A DNA stretch of 64,000 bases from Mangifera indica (taxonomy: Eukaryota; Streptophyta; Magnoliopsida; Sapindales; Anacardiaceae): assembly GCF_011075055.1 (NCBI RefSeq), contig NC_058148.1, forward strand, positions 15,059,969 to 15,123,968, in the 5' to 3' direction. This document shows, in pieces, positions 50,523 to 64,000 of the stretch (the first letter of the stretch is position 1; each line of letters starts with the position of its first letter). A model generated the notes under the pieces. It saw only the letters and a program-made list of their open reading frames with translations, did not search any database and was not told the origin of the DNA. The position numbers and the translations under genes were made by a program.

Positions 50523-51564
50523 AAGCAAAAGTGATTGACTCTATCATATTTGTCTTTTTTTTTTGAATAATATTATTTACAAATTAAAAATAATTTTTTA
50601 ATGATATTATTTATTTATTAAAATAAGATTAGATTTAAATTATATATTACAATTTGACTTCAATATTTAGGGTGATTTTATTGGTGATTTTTTCCTTTCT
50701 TTAATATTATTTTTTAATAATATTACTATTTATTACTTTAAATAAATTAAAATTAACCCTTAATTAAATTCAGTTGAACTCAAAAATACCTTTAATTATA
50801 ATAACCAAAAAATGACATAAATAAAGACCTCCACTTTTGAATTCAATGAAATATAAGGTGAAGGTGACTAGTCAAAAGACACGGACTACAAAAGAAAAGG
50901 GCCCAAAAGAGGCCTTCCCGAGTCCTGAATTCCCGATTCTATTTCAACATAGCTTTTGTATCTTTTTTATGATATTTTTCAGTCAAAATTCAATGATGTA
51001 ACATAAAAGATTAGACATTGATTCTCATGAATCACACCCCCTTCGATTTACATGATAAGGCAATATAAAGGAAATTAGCGGGTATTTCATCTTATTCGAA
51101 TTTAAACCGGTCATATTAAAAGATAAATATTTTAAATTTTATAATTTATTTTATAATTATTATATTAAAAAATTTAAAAGTTGGTTTTAATATTCGTTCA
51201 ATATTTTTGGGTTAATATTAAACCAACAGATTGTTGACAGGTTTCACTAACACTGTTATAACAGATAAGGGAGAGTCTGAGTGTGAAAGAAAAAGGTGTA
51301 GCTGAAAGAGTCGGCCGATCTAACACTGTCTCAGTATTGACCACTCAATCTGCACAAGCCGAATTTGCAGTTGCACTTTTATCTCCGCAAACCCCGTTTG
51401 ATCTTGACGCAACATTTCAACCTTTATTTATTTCGGAGAAGGGGGAATGCCAGTGTTATGTTCACATCTTGTCACATCAGTTCTGCATGGTGCACGTTTC
51501 ATCTGCAATGCCAGAAAAGTCAACTTTGCAGAGGAAGAAGAGAGAATCTAGCTGAATCAATCCA
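50523..51564. other. Region after the ABRE island, with one unassigned ORF
   Basis: AT-rich up to about 51240. An open frame of 90 codons at 51283-51555 (plus; starts MKEKGVAERVGRSN) has fairly normal codon content but no family I recognise. It could be an exon of an unannotated gene or chance. Confidence 0.3.
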
Positions 51565-51573
51565 TTTATATTA

Positions 51574-52173
51574 GGCGGAGTTTGTTTCCCACCTAAAGTT
51601 TGATGACATCACATCTTATCCTTTAATTTTAAAAAAACCATCCCCTTCTCCACTTCCGTTTAGAATTTTTCTTTTTTTCAGAATGGTTATTCTATCATTT
51701 TTATTAAAATTACAAAAATCTTTTAAAAACTTAATATAATTATCAAATTACTAATATATTTTTATTTATTTAAAAATTTATCAATTAAATTTATAAAATT
51801 ATTAAAATTTTAATTAGTATTATGATATTATATTTTGTTCAATTCTTTAAAGTTTTAAGCGTCACTTTTTAAACTAATGAGAGCCATAATAAAATTTTAA
51901 AATATTCTAAAACACTCTAAATTTTTTTGAATTTAAAAATCCCCTTAAAATTGTTTCTAACACCCATAACATATTTAAAATTATAGTTTATCAAACATTT
52001 GCCACTTTTAAAAGGAAATATAAAATAATAAAATTAATACAACATAACTTTCTTATCTTTTCACGTAACGAAATTCATTAAAAAAATTAACAATGAAAGA
52101 GAATTTTAATTTTTGAAACTTAAGGGGTGACAAGTAGTTTAACAAAGCTTGGGTGGCAAACAGTCTTTTGGCT
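51574..52173. mobile_element. Foldback MITE, copy 4 (diverged), 600 bp
   Basis: The left end is GGCGGAGTTTGTTTCCCACC; the right end (minus) is AGCCAAAAGACTGTTTGCCACC. Both are recognisable versions of the family end. Flanks are TTTATATTA (51565-51573) and TTTGTATTA (52174-52182), a 9-bp duplication with one mismatch. The interior is AT-rich and matches the other three copies only weakly, so this is an older or separate subfamily. Confidence 0.7.
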
Positions 52174-52316
52174 TTTGTATTATATAATTTTTAGATTTTT
52201 TTTTTTTTAGTTTGAAAATTGAAGGGTTGGGTCGCTTTCTGTCATTGTTATTATAATTATACATTTCTTGGTTTCATTATCAAAGAATAATTTTAGATAT
52301 TCACTCAAAAATAATT

Positions 52317-52517
52317 TCAACGATTCAGAGCCTCAAACTTTGGTTTTCCAGAGCGACCCTTCTCTACCTTTAGGAATGTGCATATACTTTCCAGCTGTTT
52401 TTGGTATAATTTGTAGTCATATTCGCCTTCTTTAGGCGACCATTGAAAGCAAGCAACCAAACTTGCTCGGCTGAAATTATGCAGACGATAGAAACCTGAG
52501 CTTTGAATTTTGCCCAT
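52317..52517 (-). CDS. Possible small gene or gene fragment, 66 codons, unassigned
   Basis: The frame opens MGKIQSSGFYRLHNFSRASL and ends KVEKGRSGKPKFEALNR before a stop. Its composition (balanced codons, charged and aromatic residues, higher GC than the flanks) looks protein-coding, unlike the AT-rich chance frames around it. I do not recognise a family. It could be the last exon of a lost gene, a retrocopy fragment or a small gene. No splice partner was found upstream on the minus strand, and it lies 143 bases from MITE copy 4. Confidence 0.25.
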   Translation of the reverse strand: MGKIQSSGFYRLHNFSRASLVACFQWSPKEGEYDYKLYQKQLESICTFLKVEKGRSGKPKFEALNR

Positions 52518-52529
52518 TTCAATGCCCTA

Positions 52530-53599
52530 AATGTTGAGTTGAATTTAGGTGCATGAGCAAGAAGTACAAAGATTAGGCCAAGTGCAAAAATATAATGACG
52601 ATGACATTAGAATTAGTAAGATAATTTTGTATCTATAATGTAGGGTGACAAAAGAAAATAAGTTATTTACGTGATATAAACTATTAATTACCTAGAAATT
52701 TATATTTATAGTTATTATGTTTATGTATTTAAGAATAATTTTGATTAAATATCGATAAGAATAACAGGAGATGTGTCATGAGATGGATTTTGATGTTTAT
52801 AGATCCATGGTGAGGATCCGGAGTCTCCTCACCAAGGTTTTATTCCTATCTCGATTTAATCCTTTGCTTATTGGGTTCTTTTCTTTATATTTGTATGATT
52901 TGTTATTTATTAGATAAATTAGTAAGGTTATAGTATTTTCTGTTACATTCAAATTACTTGATCCTGATTTAATAAAAAAATTGTTACTTTACACAAGATA
53001 TATAATAAGTGTATTCTAACATATCACTATCTCTAGACAAAAGACTTTTACCCATACAACAAGTTGAGTTAGAGATGTGTTTGATCATCATCCTGATAGC
53101 TTGTCGTTTTAGAATGAGTTATCCACTTTTCAAATATCATTCCGAGAGTTTAGTTTAGAAGCAATTTTAAAATAGAAATTATATATAATTTTGGTTTTTT
53201 TTTTTTGGTTCAACGAGAATCTTTTCAGTAACGTGTATGCTACATCAATTAACATTATCGGTGCACACTTCAAAGAATTTCAATTTTTAAGCCTTCTGTT
53301 TATAAGAATAATTGTTGCACTTCGAATTAAATTTGACCACCGAATAATTCAAAGATATGGATCCACAAGTCATCGAATTTGTGTTGAGGGGGGCAAGTAA
53401 TTGGTATTAGAAGTGGCAACTTAATTTATTATTAAAACCCGAATATAATTTTAGGCACCACTTTAAGAATCCAGTGGATTCGTGAGGATCTCATGATCTA
53501 AATTTCACTAGGAGATTACTTTGTTAATTATTATTACTTTAATTATTGAATAAAATGGATAATGCATTTATAGCTTACCTGCCATGAAAAAGACTTGAA
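52530..53599. other. AT-rich intergenic region
   Basis: No gene or clear repeat structure recognised. The 69-codon plus frame at 53191-53400 has no family similarity. Confidence 0.45.
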
Positions 53600-54366
53600 G
53601 AAGAAATCCACATCTGTCTATTGAAGCAACTCATTATTTTTATGTTGTGTATTAGAGTTGGATTCAATTTGAGCTATTCGAATTTGAATTAAACAAATTA
53701 AATTTGAATCGATTTAAATATTCGAGTTTTATTATTTTTTAGACAAGTTTGACTCTTATTTCGTCGATCTTACACTAATCTCAAACAAATTCTTTTAAAT
53801 AGAATTTAGATTGAATCTAACTTTTTTATGCATTAAATTTAATAACTTAATAAAGATATTCATTTGAATATATTACAATTTTATTATATAGAAAATGTCA
53901 ATTACATCATCCAAATAAGTCTTTTCATGAATGGTTGATAAATGATCTCTCCTTCTCCATGATTTTAGAAGAAATTCATATCTTTCCATTGAAGCAATTC
54001 ATTCTTTTTATGTTGTGTATTAGGGTTAGGTTCAGATCTAAGTTACTCTAGCTTAGATTGAATGAGTCAAGTTCTAGTCAATCAAACATTCAAGTTTGAA
54101 CTGTCTCGAACCGAATTCAAAACTAAATTATATTTAAACCATAGTTTATTGAATTTAAACTAACTCTTTTGAATTTGAATTGATCTAAAATTTTGTTTTA
54201 TTCAAACTCAATTTGAATAAAATCTAGCTGTATTATCCATTCAATTTAGTAACTTCATAGAGACATCCATTTGGATATTTCACAATATTATTAAATAGAA
54301 AATATCAATTATTTTGTCCAAATAAGTCTCTTCATGGATGGTTGATAAATAATTTCTACTCCATGC
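53600..54366. repeat. Imperfect tandem duplication of about 368 bp
   Basis: Two adjacent diverged copies begin near 53600 and 53968. Shared blocks are TTTTTATGTTGTGTATTAG, GTTGATAAAT, and CCAAATAAGTC followed by TTCATG. Each copy contains the degenerate TTAGGGTTGGATTCAATTTG-type repeat. Divergence is substantial, so the duplication is older than those at 21304 and 24593. Confidence 0.7.
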
Positions 54367-57300
54367 ATAATACATACACTTTTTAGCGATAATTTTACTC
54401 ACTAAGTTGAGTTAAGACTCAAGTACTACAACAATTAAATCTCTTTGTGTAGAAATTAATTTGACGTTCCTAAGTGAGTGATGTTGATGGGATGACAAAT
54501 GCTGCGGTGAATGCTAGGGTTTCCTATTAAGGCGTCAATGAATATAATCTTGATGTCATGGAAGATATTGAGAAGATCTTCGACCTTGAAATCACCCACT
54601 AAAATGAAAAAAGAAAGAAGGGTTTGAATAAGTGGATATTGGATGGCAATTCGAGAAAGGAAGAAAGCAAGAAAGAAAGAAAGCTAGGGTTTCCTAGTTT
54701 CACCATGTCAAATGGATAAGTGAAAATCTTTGTCAGGAGAGATTCAACATGTATAATCCTGGTAATTTTGACCATTTGTCTTTGTAAATGTGACGTTTCA
54801 TCAACCATTCTTTCAAAGTTTTGCATCTTTGAAAGCTCAGTTTCATAATGACAATATGAATCACCATAGCTTGATCTTGTGGAAATCATTTTAGGAGAGA
54901 CTATTTTGTGCTTTTTGTCTCACTTCTAAATCCATCGTTTATCTTCATTTTAAATTAGCATACATGGTATTAATTGCATGTATTACACTTAACCCATCTA
55001 TATTTTTAGGTTAATTAGATGCACTCTATCTTTATTATATGTTTTGTGTCTAGGTATGACTTCATAAAAAATTCATATTATTCTTAGATAACGTATAATA
55101 TTCAATTATTCTAAAAAAATTGATTATATTTGCATAATTTTATTTTTTATATATGATTTAAAACACCGTTTTACAAAATGGAATCACTCTTTTGAGATTA
55201 AGATGAACCGCCAATATAGTAAAATCTCAATTAAACTAATCCAATAACCCACTGTTATAAACTTTTACTTCAATACAAGCATATGTATTAAAGGACACTA
55301 ATATATATATTTAAGTTCATTTATATAAATACAAAGTCAGATTTGAATCTTTCAATTTCATATTCGAGATTTCACGTCTTCATTCATTGTTTTATTTGTT
55401 ATAGATAAGATTTTGCAATTATGTAAACTATGATTTAGGAAGATATGATTAGCAATAAAAAAATAAAAAGAAATGGGATGTGTGGTAGTTACAAAAAAAT
55501 TTAAGAAGTGATGATATCGCTGGATTCACTTTGAGGATTCTTATGCACAATCAAAATTATATTGAGTTTTCAAATTTTCATTAAGAACCATTGATTACAG
55601 AAGCTTTGAGAATGACCAAACAAAACCAAGTCCACATCACTTTTAAAAGGCATTCTAGCAATTAGAATAATGAATGTTGATAATTTAAATGTACTTCCAT
55701 TTTTATTTTCCTTTGAATGATTGAGTGCTCTCAAACCCTAATTTTGACGCATTTGATGGGATGTTTTCTGAATTTCTAAATTTTGAATTCAACCATTAAT
55801 GTCCTCCTAGCTCGAATGCTCGATGATTAGTTTGGCTGAGAATTTTGACGTGAAATTATATGTAAGAGCATATAAACGCAATCATCAGGAAGATAAGGTC
55901 CATCTTCAATTATCTTTTATTTTTTTTAGTTGTTAATTTTGGTAACAATTAAATCAGCATTCATATCTTAAGGACCTACCAGAATTAGGAATAATTCTAT
56001 AAAAAAACTTGTATTGTATGGTCTAGAATTGCTAGGAAATCAGTGTTCCTTGAATCAGACAATCATACATAATTCTTGTTACTATGTTTGGATGGAGAGA
56101 AAAAAAAGAAGAAAATTGGGAAGTGGGAAATGCATTTTCATCATTTTGGAAATGTGATTAAGATGTTAATATGACCTCACTTTTTAAAGAGATATATATG
56201 AACATGTTTATCCAGTTTTGAATACCCAATTAAATAATTAAATTATATATTATCATATAATTAAATAATTTTTAAAATAATATATAATTATATGATAATA
56301 TATTATCTAATATTTAATTATATATTTAAAATTAAATACACATAGCACAAATGAAATAGGGATTAATTGGCTTATCAAATTATCTATCAGAAAATTAAAA
56401 AGGTTCATCAAAGACAAAAAGAAATCCACTACATGTTTTACTTCAGCAATATGTTGGAGTAAACCCCCAATGTAGCTGTAAAAGCAAGATGCTTCATCAA
56501 GTTTTCATTGAAATATGGATCACACAGGAAAAAACATTTGACCACACATGAAAAAATATTTGGCGTTTATTGTTTATTAGGAGGGTTTCCAAAATGTCTA
56601 AGTCGAAAAATAATTTTTAATAGTTAATATACTATTATATGGATAAATAATTTTAAATAAAAATTAAAATAAATATTTGAATCTTCCAATTATATTATGA
56701 TACAGGAGTTGATAATATTTCTTAGTATTCATTCATTTTTATATTACTCTAACAATAAATAAGGTTGTTTTTGGAGATCAAAATAAGTAAGAAAGTGTTT
56801 GATTTGGGTAATATTTTATTAATTGAAAGATTATTTAGTATAAATGATTAATATATTTGATAAAATTTAATAAAAGTTAGTAGATATAAATAATAATTGT
56901 GTTTGCTCAGAGATAATAAAAGAATACTAAGATATTATTTTATTTAAATATCATTAAATATAATTATTTTAAAATATATTTCGGGTTACTTATTATATTA
57001 ATTAAAAGTGAAAGTATTTTAATCTTAAAAAATTAATAAATAAAAATAAAATTATAATAAAATCAAAATTACTTTAAAAATCATTTAATATTTATGGTGA
57101 GTGTGGTAATAAGAGTACTACTTATATTAACTATTACATCATTATTGTTAGTATAAAATTATTATAATTTTTTATTATTAAAAAATTAAACAAAATAATA
57201 TAAATAATAAAAAATAGATTATTAAAATAATTTTTAGATAACACAAATCAGACAGCCCTACAGGTAATATAAAATGGTGTCTCGGATGAAAGAAGTTTCC

Positions 57301-58147
57301 AGGCACGAGCATTTAAACATTCTAAATTGAAGTCACTTTAAAGTAGAGATGTTAGGCTTAGTCTTGATGGGTCTAGAAAACATAAGTGGGCGGACGAAGA
57401 TTGCTCACACTTTCCCGCTACAATCCCATCTAGAAACGGTCGTGCCGTGGTCATAGTGGACTGAATTTGATCTGATTTGCCATACTCACAGGCCAAGTTG
57501 GCAGAGATAAACATAGTAAAGATAAAATAAACGAAAATTATACTAATGTAATATAATAAATAATAAAAAATATATTTAAAAAAATCATAAATTTTGGATA
57601 TAGAAAAAATATAAAATATATATATATATGAATTTAATATAACATATTATTAATGATATGCTTATAAAAATATGATAATGTCAAACATAAATTTAATATT
57701 TTTTATAAATATTTTGATTAATAATTTAAATATAAAATGTCTAATTGAATATTAAATATAATATAATATATAATCAAAATTTAATTATTATAAAAAATAT
57801 TCTATTTAATTCTTAAATTAAATAATTTTATTAAAATTTTCATAGGATTTGGAAAATTATACGATTCAATATTCATCCCAGTAGGCATGAAACATTAAGA
57901 CCCCACAAGAGCAGAGTAAAAATATATAACCATTTTCAGAAATGTCAATGTTATAGATTTTATTTATTTTTATTTTACAAAATATTAATTAAAAAAGAAA
58001 AAGAAAAGTCGTGGCAATTTCTGCCCGTTCTTTCCTTTCCTCAATGGCATAAATACCAGGCAGGCACACAAAGCTTCTTTATAGTTAGCAACGCCTCTCT
58101 CTGCCTCTCTCTTTCATGTATCAGCAGCAAATCCTCTCCCATTTGCC
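54367..58147. other. AT-rich intergenic region upstream of the GA 2-oxidase
   Basis: No gene recognised. The minus frame 54599-54889 has a plausible start but no family match. From 56200 to 57850 the DNA is extremely AT-rich and low in complexity. The last few hundred bases are the distal GA 2-oxidase promoter. Confidence 0.5.
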
Positions 58148-58155
58148 TATATAAA
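58148..58155 (+). promoter_or_regulatory. TATA box of the gibberellin 2-oxidase gene
   Basis: TATATAAA lies 96 bases ahead of the ATG at 58251 and is followed by a CT-rich leader of about 70 bases. The start codon context is GCCACCATGG, a near-perfect plant initiation context. Confidence 0.65.
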
Positions 58156-58250
58156 CCCTTCAATCTCTTCATACCCTTCTCAATTCTCACCTTCTCCTCT
58201 TTTCCACTCTCAATTTCTCTCTGTGTTTTGTCAGAAAAAACTCAGCCACC

Positions 58251-59543
<1,293 letters not shown>

Positions 59544-62500
59544 AAACCAAAAGGACACTTCCGTAATTTAGCAAAAATTAAACTAGCCATACATGGAGAA
59601 GAATATAAAATAGAGCCTCAACTTCTCTTGTTTATTTATCAACAACTCTGTACTAGTTAACTGCAACTACAATGTTATTATCCACTAGATCTTGATCATG
59701 TTAAAATAAATTATAATTTTCAACTTATTTTCATATTTTATTTTATGTTAACCACAGTTTCAATTCCCCTTTTGGGTTTCTCATTGTCCTGGAATTTAGG
59801 CATTCAATTTGAGTATTTGACTTGGAAAGAAAATCTTGTAAATTTATCCCGAGGCTTCATCGAGCTAATTAATGCTTAGTTTGAACTCGACTAAATATAA
59901 TTAAAGTAAACCTAAGTTCGAGACAAAGTCGACTAACTTGAGTTTGAGTTGACCTCAAATGATATTTAAACATTTAAATTTTTAACTTTTTTTAAAATTT
60001 TAAAATTCATATATTTATCAATTCTACCTCGTATTAAAAATATAAATATAATAATTAAAATTTGTAGAGATTTATATTATTTGAGTCAAACTATTAGCGC
60101 ACAAGTTCACTAATTTTACCAATAACAAGTTTAAGCTCAATTCAATATTAATCGAGTTGATCCTAGGTCAATTTACACCTTTAGTTTGACCTTATACATA
60201 TAACATTAGAGAGAGTACACCTAACTTTATGAATGAATAAAATTGCCTCCTTTCATTATTGAAATTAAAGTAAAATATATGTGGTTGAGTAATTTTAAAA
60301 CGAGATAAAAAGTATATAGTTATATTAACTAATAATATATTGTCATATTATTTTGTGTTCATAAGATAGTAAATTTTTTTATGTATAAAATTTTATTTTT
60401 AAAATTAACGACTGGATTAAAATATAGGGTTACATTATATGTTTATGAAACTAATAGGGGATTTTGTCTGTTTGTAATAGATTTGAGGAGAATGTGTTGT
60501 TCAATGCCACATCACTTATATATAAGGGTAGATTTCAAGTTGAGTCAAATTTGAATAAAAGTTAGTTTATGTTTAAATTTGTTTGAGTTAATGTACAGTA
60601 TCATCGAAGAATGGACAATAAAATCATCAATGTCTTAGAGACAAGAATAAACCAAAATCAAGCTCTAATTTAAATTTAATTCATTCAAACTGGATATAAA
60701 TTTGAATCAAAGTTGATTAATCTGGCTCTTCTTACACAGGAAAGCCCAATGGGCGACCAAGCGTCACAGATAGGTGTGGTCACAATTACCGCCGTTCCAC
60801 AGCTACTGCTGCAGGAATGAAACTGGAAAATTATTTTGTTAAATTTACCGCAAGATAAAAATGGAATTGGTACCATTTTCTAGGCAGTGTGAAATGAATC
60901 TTTACAGCAAGAGGGAGCCGATGTCAAGGTCTCTTGGTTTTGAATGGAAGTAACCCCACACAAAACTAAAGAAAGTGAGAATAGATTCTGAAAAGGAAAG
61001 CTTTTCACTTCAAGTTGGGCAGCCAGCCAGCCAGCCAGCCCAATCAAAGTCACCTCACAGAGAGTCTGTTTTGACTAACCTACTTCAGTCTCTTCTTCCA
61101 CCTCCTCCACCACCCCTATTTTGACTCTCATTTCGTCACCATTCGAATACTCACATGTCACTTTTCAAATTATATTTTGCATTATATAGCTGAATAATTT
61201 TATAAAATCTTTTTAAGTTGGATGTGTGTCAACTCCTTGTTAGGAGCAATGTAACTAAAAGGTTATAATGGTAGTATTGATACCAAATGATACGAACTTT
61301 GAAAAAACTTTATACACTTCAAAAAGTAGTTATTTAGATTAATTAGCTCAAAGTTATATAAATGAGAAGTTTATAGTTTTCAACGTGGGATCCAAGTATC
61401 ATTAGGGTTGGATCTAATATGAGTTGACTCAAACTAGAGTTTCTATTTGATAGCTCAGATATAAATTGATTTGTTTATTAATTCGATTTAATAATACTGT
61501 TCATTTCGTTGATAATAATATTTACAGAGATGACAACTTGATTCTTTGAACCGACTTATTGGCCCAGCCCTCCTCAAATAAGAAAAAAATTCCTTGATAA
61601 TAATGACGCTAATGGAGATAAGAACATATATATCCACGACCTGGACTTCTAATTCGCCTCCTTCGTTACATATCTCTTAAATCATTAAATATTAATTATT
61701 TTTAAAAGTTGTGAAATGTTACAAATATATCTTAACTCCTAATATATATTCCATTATTTTCTGTGTGGATGGAAAAAAAAAAAAAAAGGAAATTTTTCTC
61801 ACATAGATGGTGAGGAGAATGGGAAAGATATTTTCCCACAAGTAAGGGATCAAAATTTCTTGTCATCTCTTTATTGAGGATAAAACAGAGACAGTGAAAG
61901 GTCTCCCATGTGGGGAAGAGGACGAAATGAAACTCGAACTAAACATTATGAATTTGATTCAAATTTAAGCCAGTAAAAAATTTGACTCAATTCAATTTAA
62001 ATCCAATCTTAATTCTTATATCTTACATTAGATATTGTGATATAATGAAACCCATATATCAGAAACATCCATTTTAGTATCTCCTTTGTTCATTTATTAT
62101 ATATGAAGCATTCGCTCACGAACGATAAGCTCAGGGGAAACTGCATGTGGGTTGCAGATAGATGGGCACATGAGCCACATATTATAAATTGTACGTTATT
62201 TGTAGAAGTATATTTGAAAGAGTTAAAGTTTGAGTATGCATGGACAATTATAGTAAATGTATAGATAAATGTGTAGAAGACATGTCAATGAGTTGGGGCG
62301 CAGGGCTTTAGATTCATGGTCATTCCTTTGTACGCGAATCTTATCCTGCTGCAGAAATGTTTTATGAGATATTGTATGGGTGGTAGGAAGCAACTACTCA
62401 GACACGAATGACCTCACATTATTATCTCTTATAATTAGCTTTCAATCCCATCTCTCAATTTTTTTTAATTTTTTTTGTTTTTGACCTTGCAATTAGCGGT

Positions 62501-64000
62501 GGGTTTTGATCCACCCCTAATTACAGTTTAATTAACTCATTCAAATTAATAAATAATATATTTATTAAAAAAATTATTAGATAGATGAATAAATAACGTA
62601 TTTAAATATATAAATAATATTACTAATGAGATCATATAATTTTTATAATTTAATTATTAATTTTAAATTTATTAATTGTTTTCTTATAACAAGGAATAAA
62701 TATATTGGATATCCTAGAACTGAACTCCAAAGTTTAGAAGGTTTGTTTCGAATGTGGTTAAAATAGTAAAAGATAATAAGAGAGCCCATGCATGGAAACA
62801 AAGACAAAAACTTGTGAACACGCGTCTGATCAATGCCCTAATATTTACGAAATAATTGAAGAATTTTGTCCTCAATATGTCTTATCTGTTTAGAATCAGG
62901 GAACGCTGTACCCAATTCCTCACTGGTAGTACCCGATGCATTATTTAAGGAGCATCTTTCACCTAGATGGAAGCACAACCGTGAAACATATAAAGCCAAA
63001 TCCGTTGAATTGTTTCCAGGATGTTGGATTTTCCTATCCATATATCTTCCCTACCTGGATAAGTGAGACCAATTGATAGAAGCAATGATTCTGGTTTTAA
63101 TTAGTAGATAGATATCTTTCAATTAGAAAATACATCCTGACAATTGACATTCATTGTATGCCATCTCTCAATATGAAAAGCATTTTGTCTAATTAATCTC
63201 AATCATGATCTTATTATCGATATAGCTATTTGAGATCTTTTTATTTATATTTGAAGTTCAAATTTGTAACTCATAGCATTATAACATATTTCTTAGGTCT
63301 TGTAAGTATGAAAGATTTCTAAGGAAGAAGATGAGAGATACGTAGATAGATACAAATATTTTTTCTGAATATTTAAGATCTTTTCTGTGTCATTACCCTA
63401 GTTTAACTTGTGCAAAACTCTAAATTACATAGATCTATTAATTTACATAAAAGAAATCCCATCAACATCTATGTAATTGGTTGTTAAATGAAACAATTAA
63501 ACAGTGATATCACATAATATCTTCTTGGGTACAAGCATTAGGGTGTACTTAGTGCCAATTCAGTGCTGCATATTCAATATTCTAAGTCACGTGAAGAAAT
63601 TTTATGTGTACAATTTCTGCAAATAATCTTCACTGGTTTTGGACCCTCCAGATGGAATATGTTGGTAAACAAATTAGCACCATTTCGATGAAGCTATCAA
63701 CTTTCGTAGGATACAAGCAGAATAAAGTTTACATGAATGATTTACAGTGATGAATGAAGAACTGCGAGCCCTAAAGCAATAGTTTATGAGAAAGAGAAAA
63801 CTGGAAAGCTAGCATTGACAAATGATAACCGTCCAAAGACAAATGCCATTGCTGCCTTTGAAATTCTAAGAAATAAAGCATATTAATACAGTTTAAGGGC
63901 ATGGCTTTCTCCTAGAACTGTCACTTTCCAAGGATTAGTCAGAAGTCACTAGGAAGAATTAAAATTCCCCCCTTTGAGAAACATCAAATCAAACAAAGGA
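59544..64000. other. Right-end intergenic region without a recognised gene
   Basis: It contains the GA 2-oxidase 3' region, the degenerate dispersed repeat (about 59840-60180, 60530-60720, 61400-61510), and a (CAGC)n tract at about 61020-61042. The overlapping frames at 62838-63066 (both strands) have near-normal composition but no family similarity. Nothing could be identified at the right edge. Confidence 0.45.

Noticed and set aside
54599..54889. Minus-strand frame of 96 codons, considered as a retroelement or gene remnant
   Set aside because: No zinc-knuckle, protease or reverse-transcriptase motif and no recognisable plant family; left unassigned.
62838..63066. Overlapping frames on both strands near the right edge
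   Set aside because: Composition is acceptable but the frames are short, have no family similarity and no visible splice partners.

Overview
The window is nuclear DNA of a eudicot, probably a rosid. It is AT-rich, with short exons, GT-AG introns, TATA boxes about 30 bp ahead of likely transcription starts, a telo-box at a ribosomal-protein gene, and miniature inverted-repeat transposons between genes. Gene models below were built by hand: reading frames, splice sites and family conservation were joined across introns, and the coding lengths sum correctly in every intact model.

Layout from left to right. A partial reading frame with a signal-like N-terminus runs off the left edge (minus). Then come 40S ribosomal protein uS11/RPS14 (minus, 3629-5732), an 11-exon La-related protein 6 (minus, 7919-11219), a GPI-type DUF642 gene whose middle exon is wrecked (minus, 11909-15338), prefoldin subunit 6 (plus, 16554-18716), a KAT1-type inward-rectifying K+ channel (plus, 26062-29945), and the class I alpha-mannosidase MNS3 (minus, 30466-34665). 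These are followed by three DUF538 genes (35913-36362 plus; 37056-37511 and 38433-38858 minus), two tandem TOD1-like DUF616 genes (minus, 39824-42090 and 43521-46499), a large AT-rich gap without a confident gene, and a gibberellin 2-oxidase (plus, 58251-59543). The last 4.4 kb shows no recognisable gene.

The genes do not form a pathway. They are housekeeping functions (translation, chaperone, N-glycan trimming, RNA binding) mixed with guard-cell/ion, cell-wall and hormone genes. Their order is informative: from memory it matches two separate Arabidopsis segments interleaved, At5g46220-46250 (TOD1, DUF538, KAT1, LARP6A) and At1g29980-30040 (DUF642, PFD6, MNS3, DUF538, GA2OX2). The window therefore looks like the unfractionated ancestral block.

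The main mobile content is a family of four foldback MITEs (2471-3230, 15602-16141, 22816-23505, 51574-52173). They share a terminal GGCCAAACGACTATTTCC motif, carry long imperfect internal palindromes, and each is flanked by 9-bp target duplications, which marks them as Mutator-like. Tandem duplications of 41, 43, 105, 157 and about 368 bp, and a degenerate dispersed repeat, fill much of the rest.
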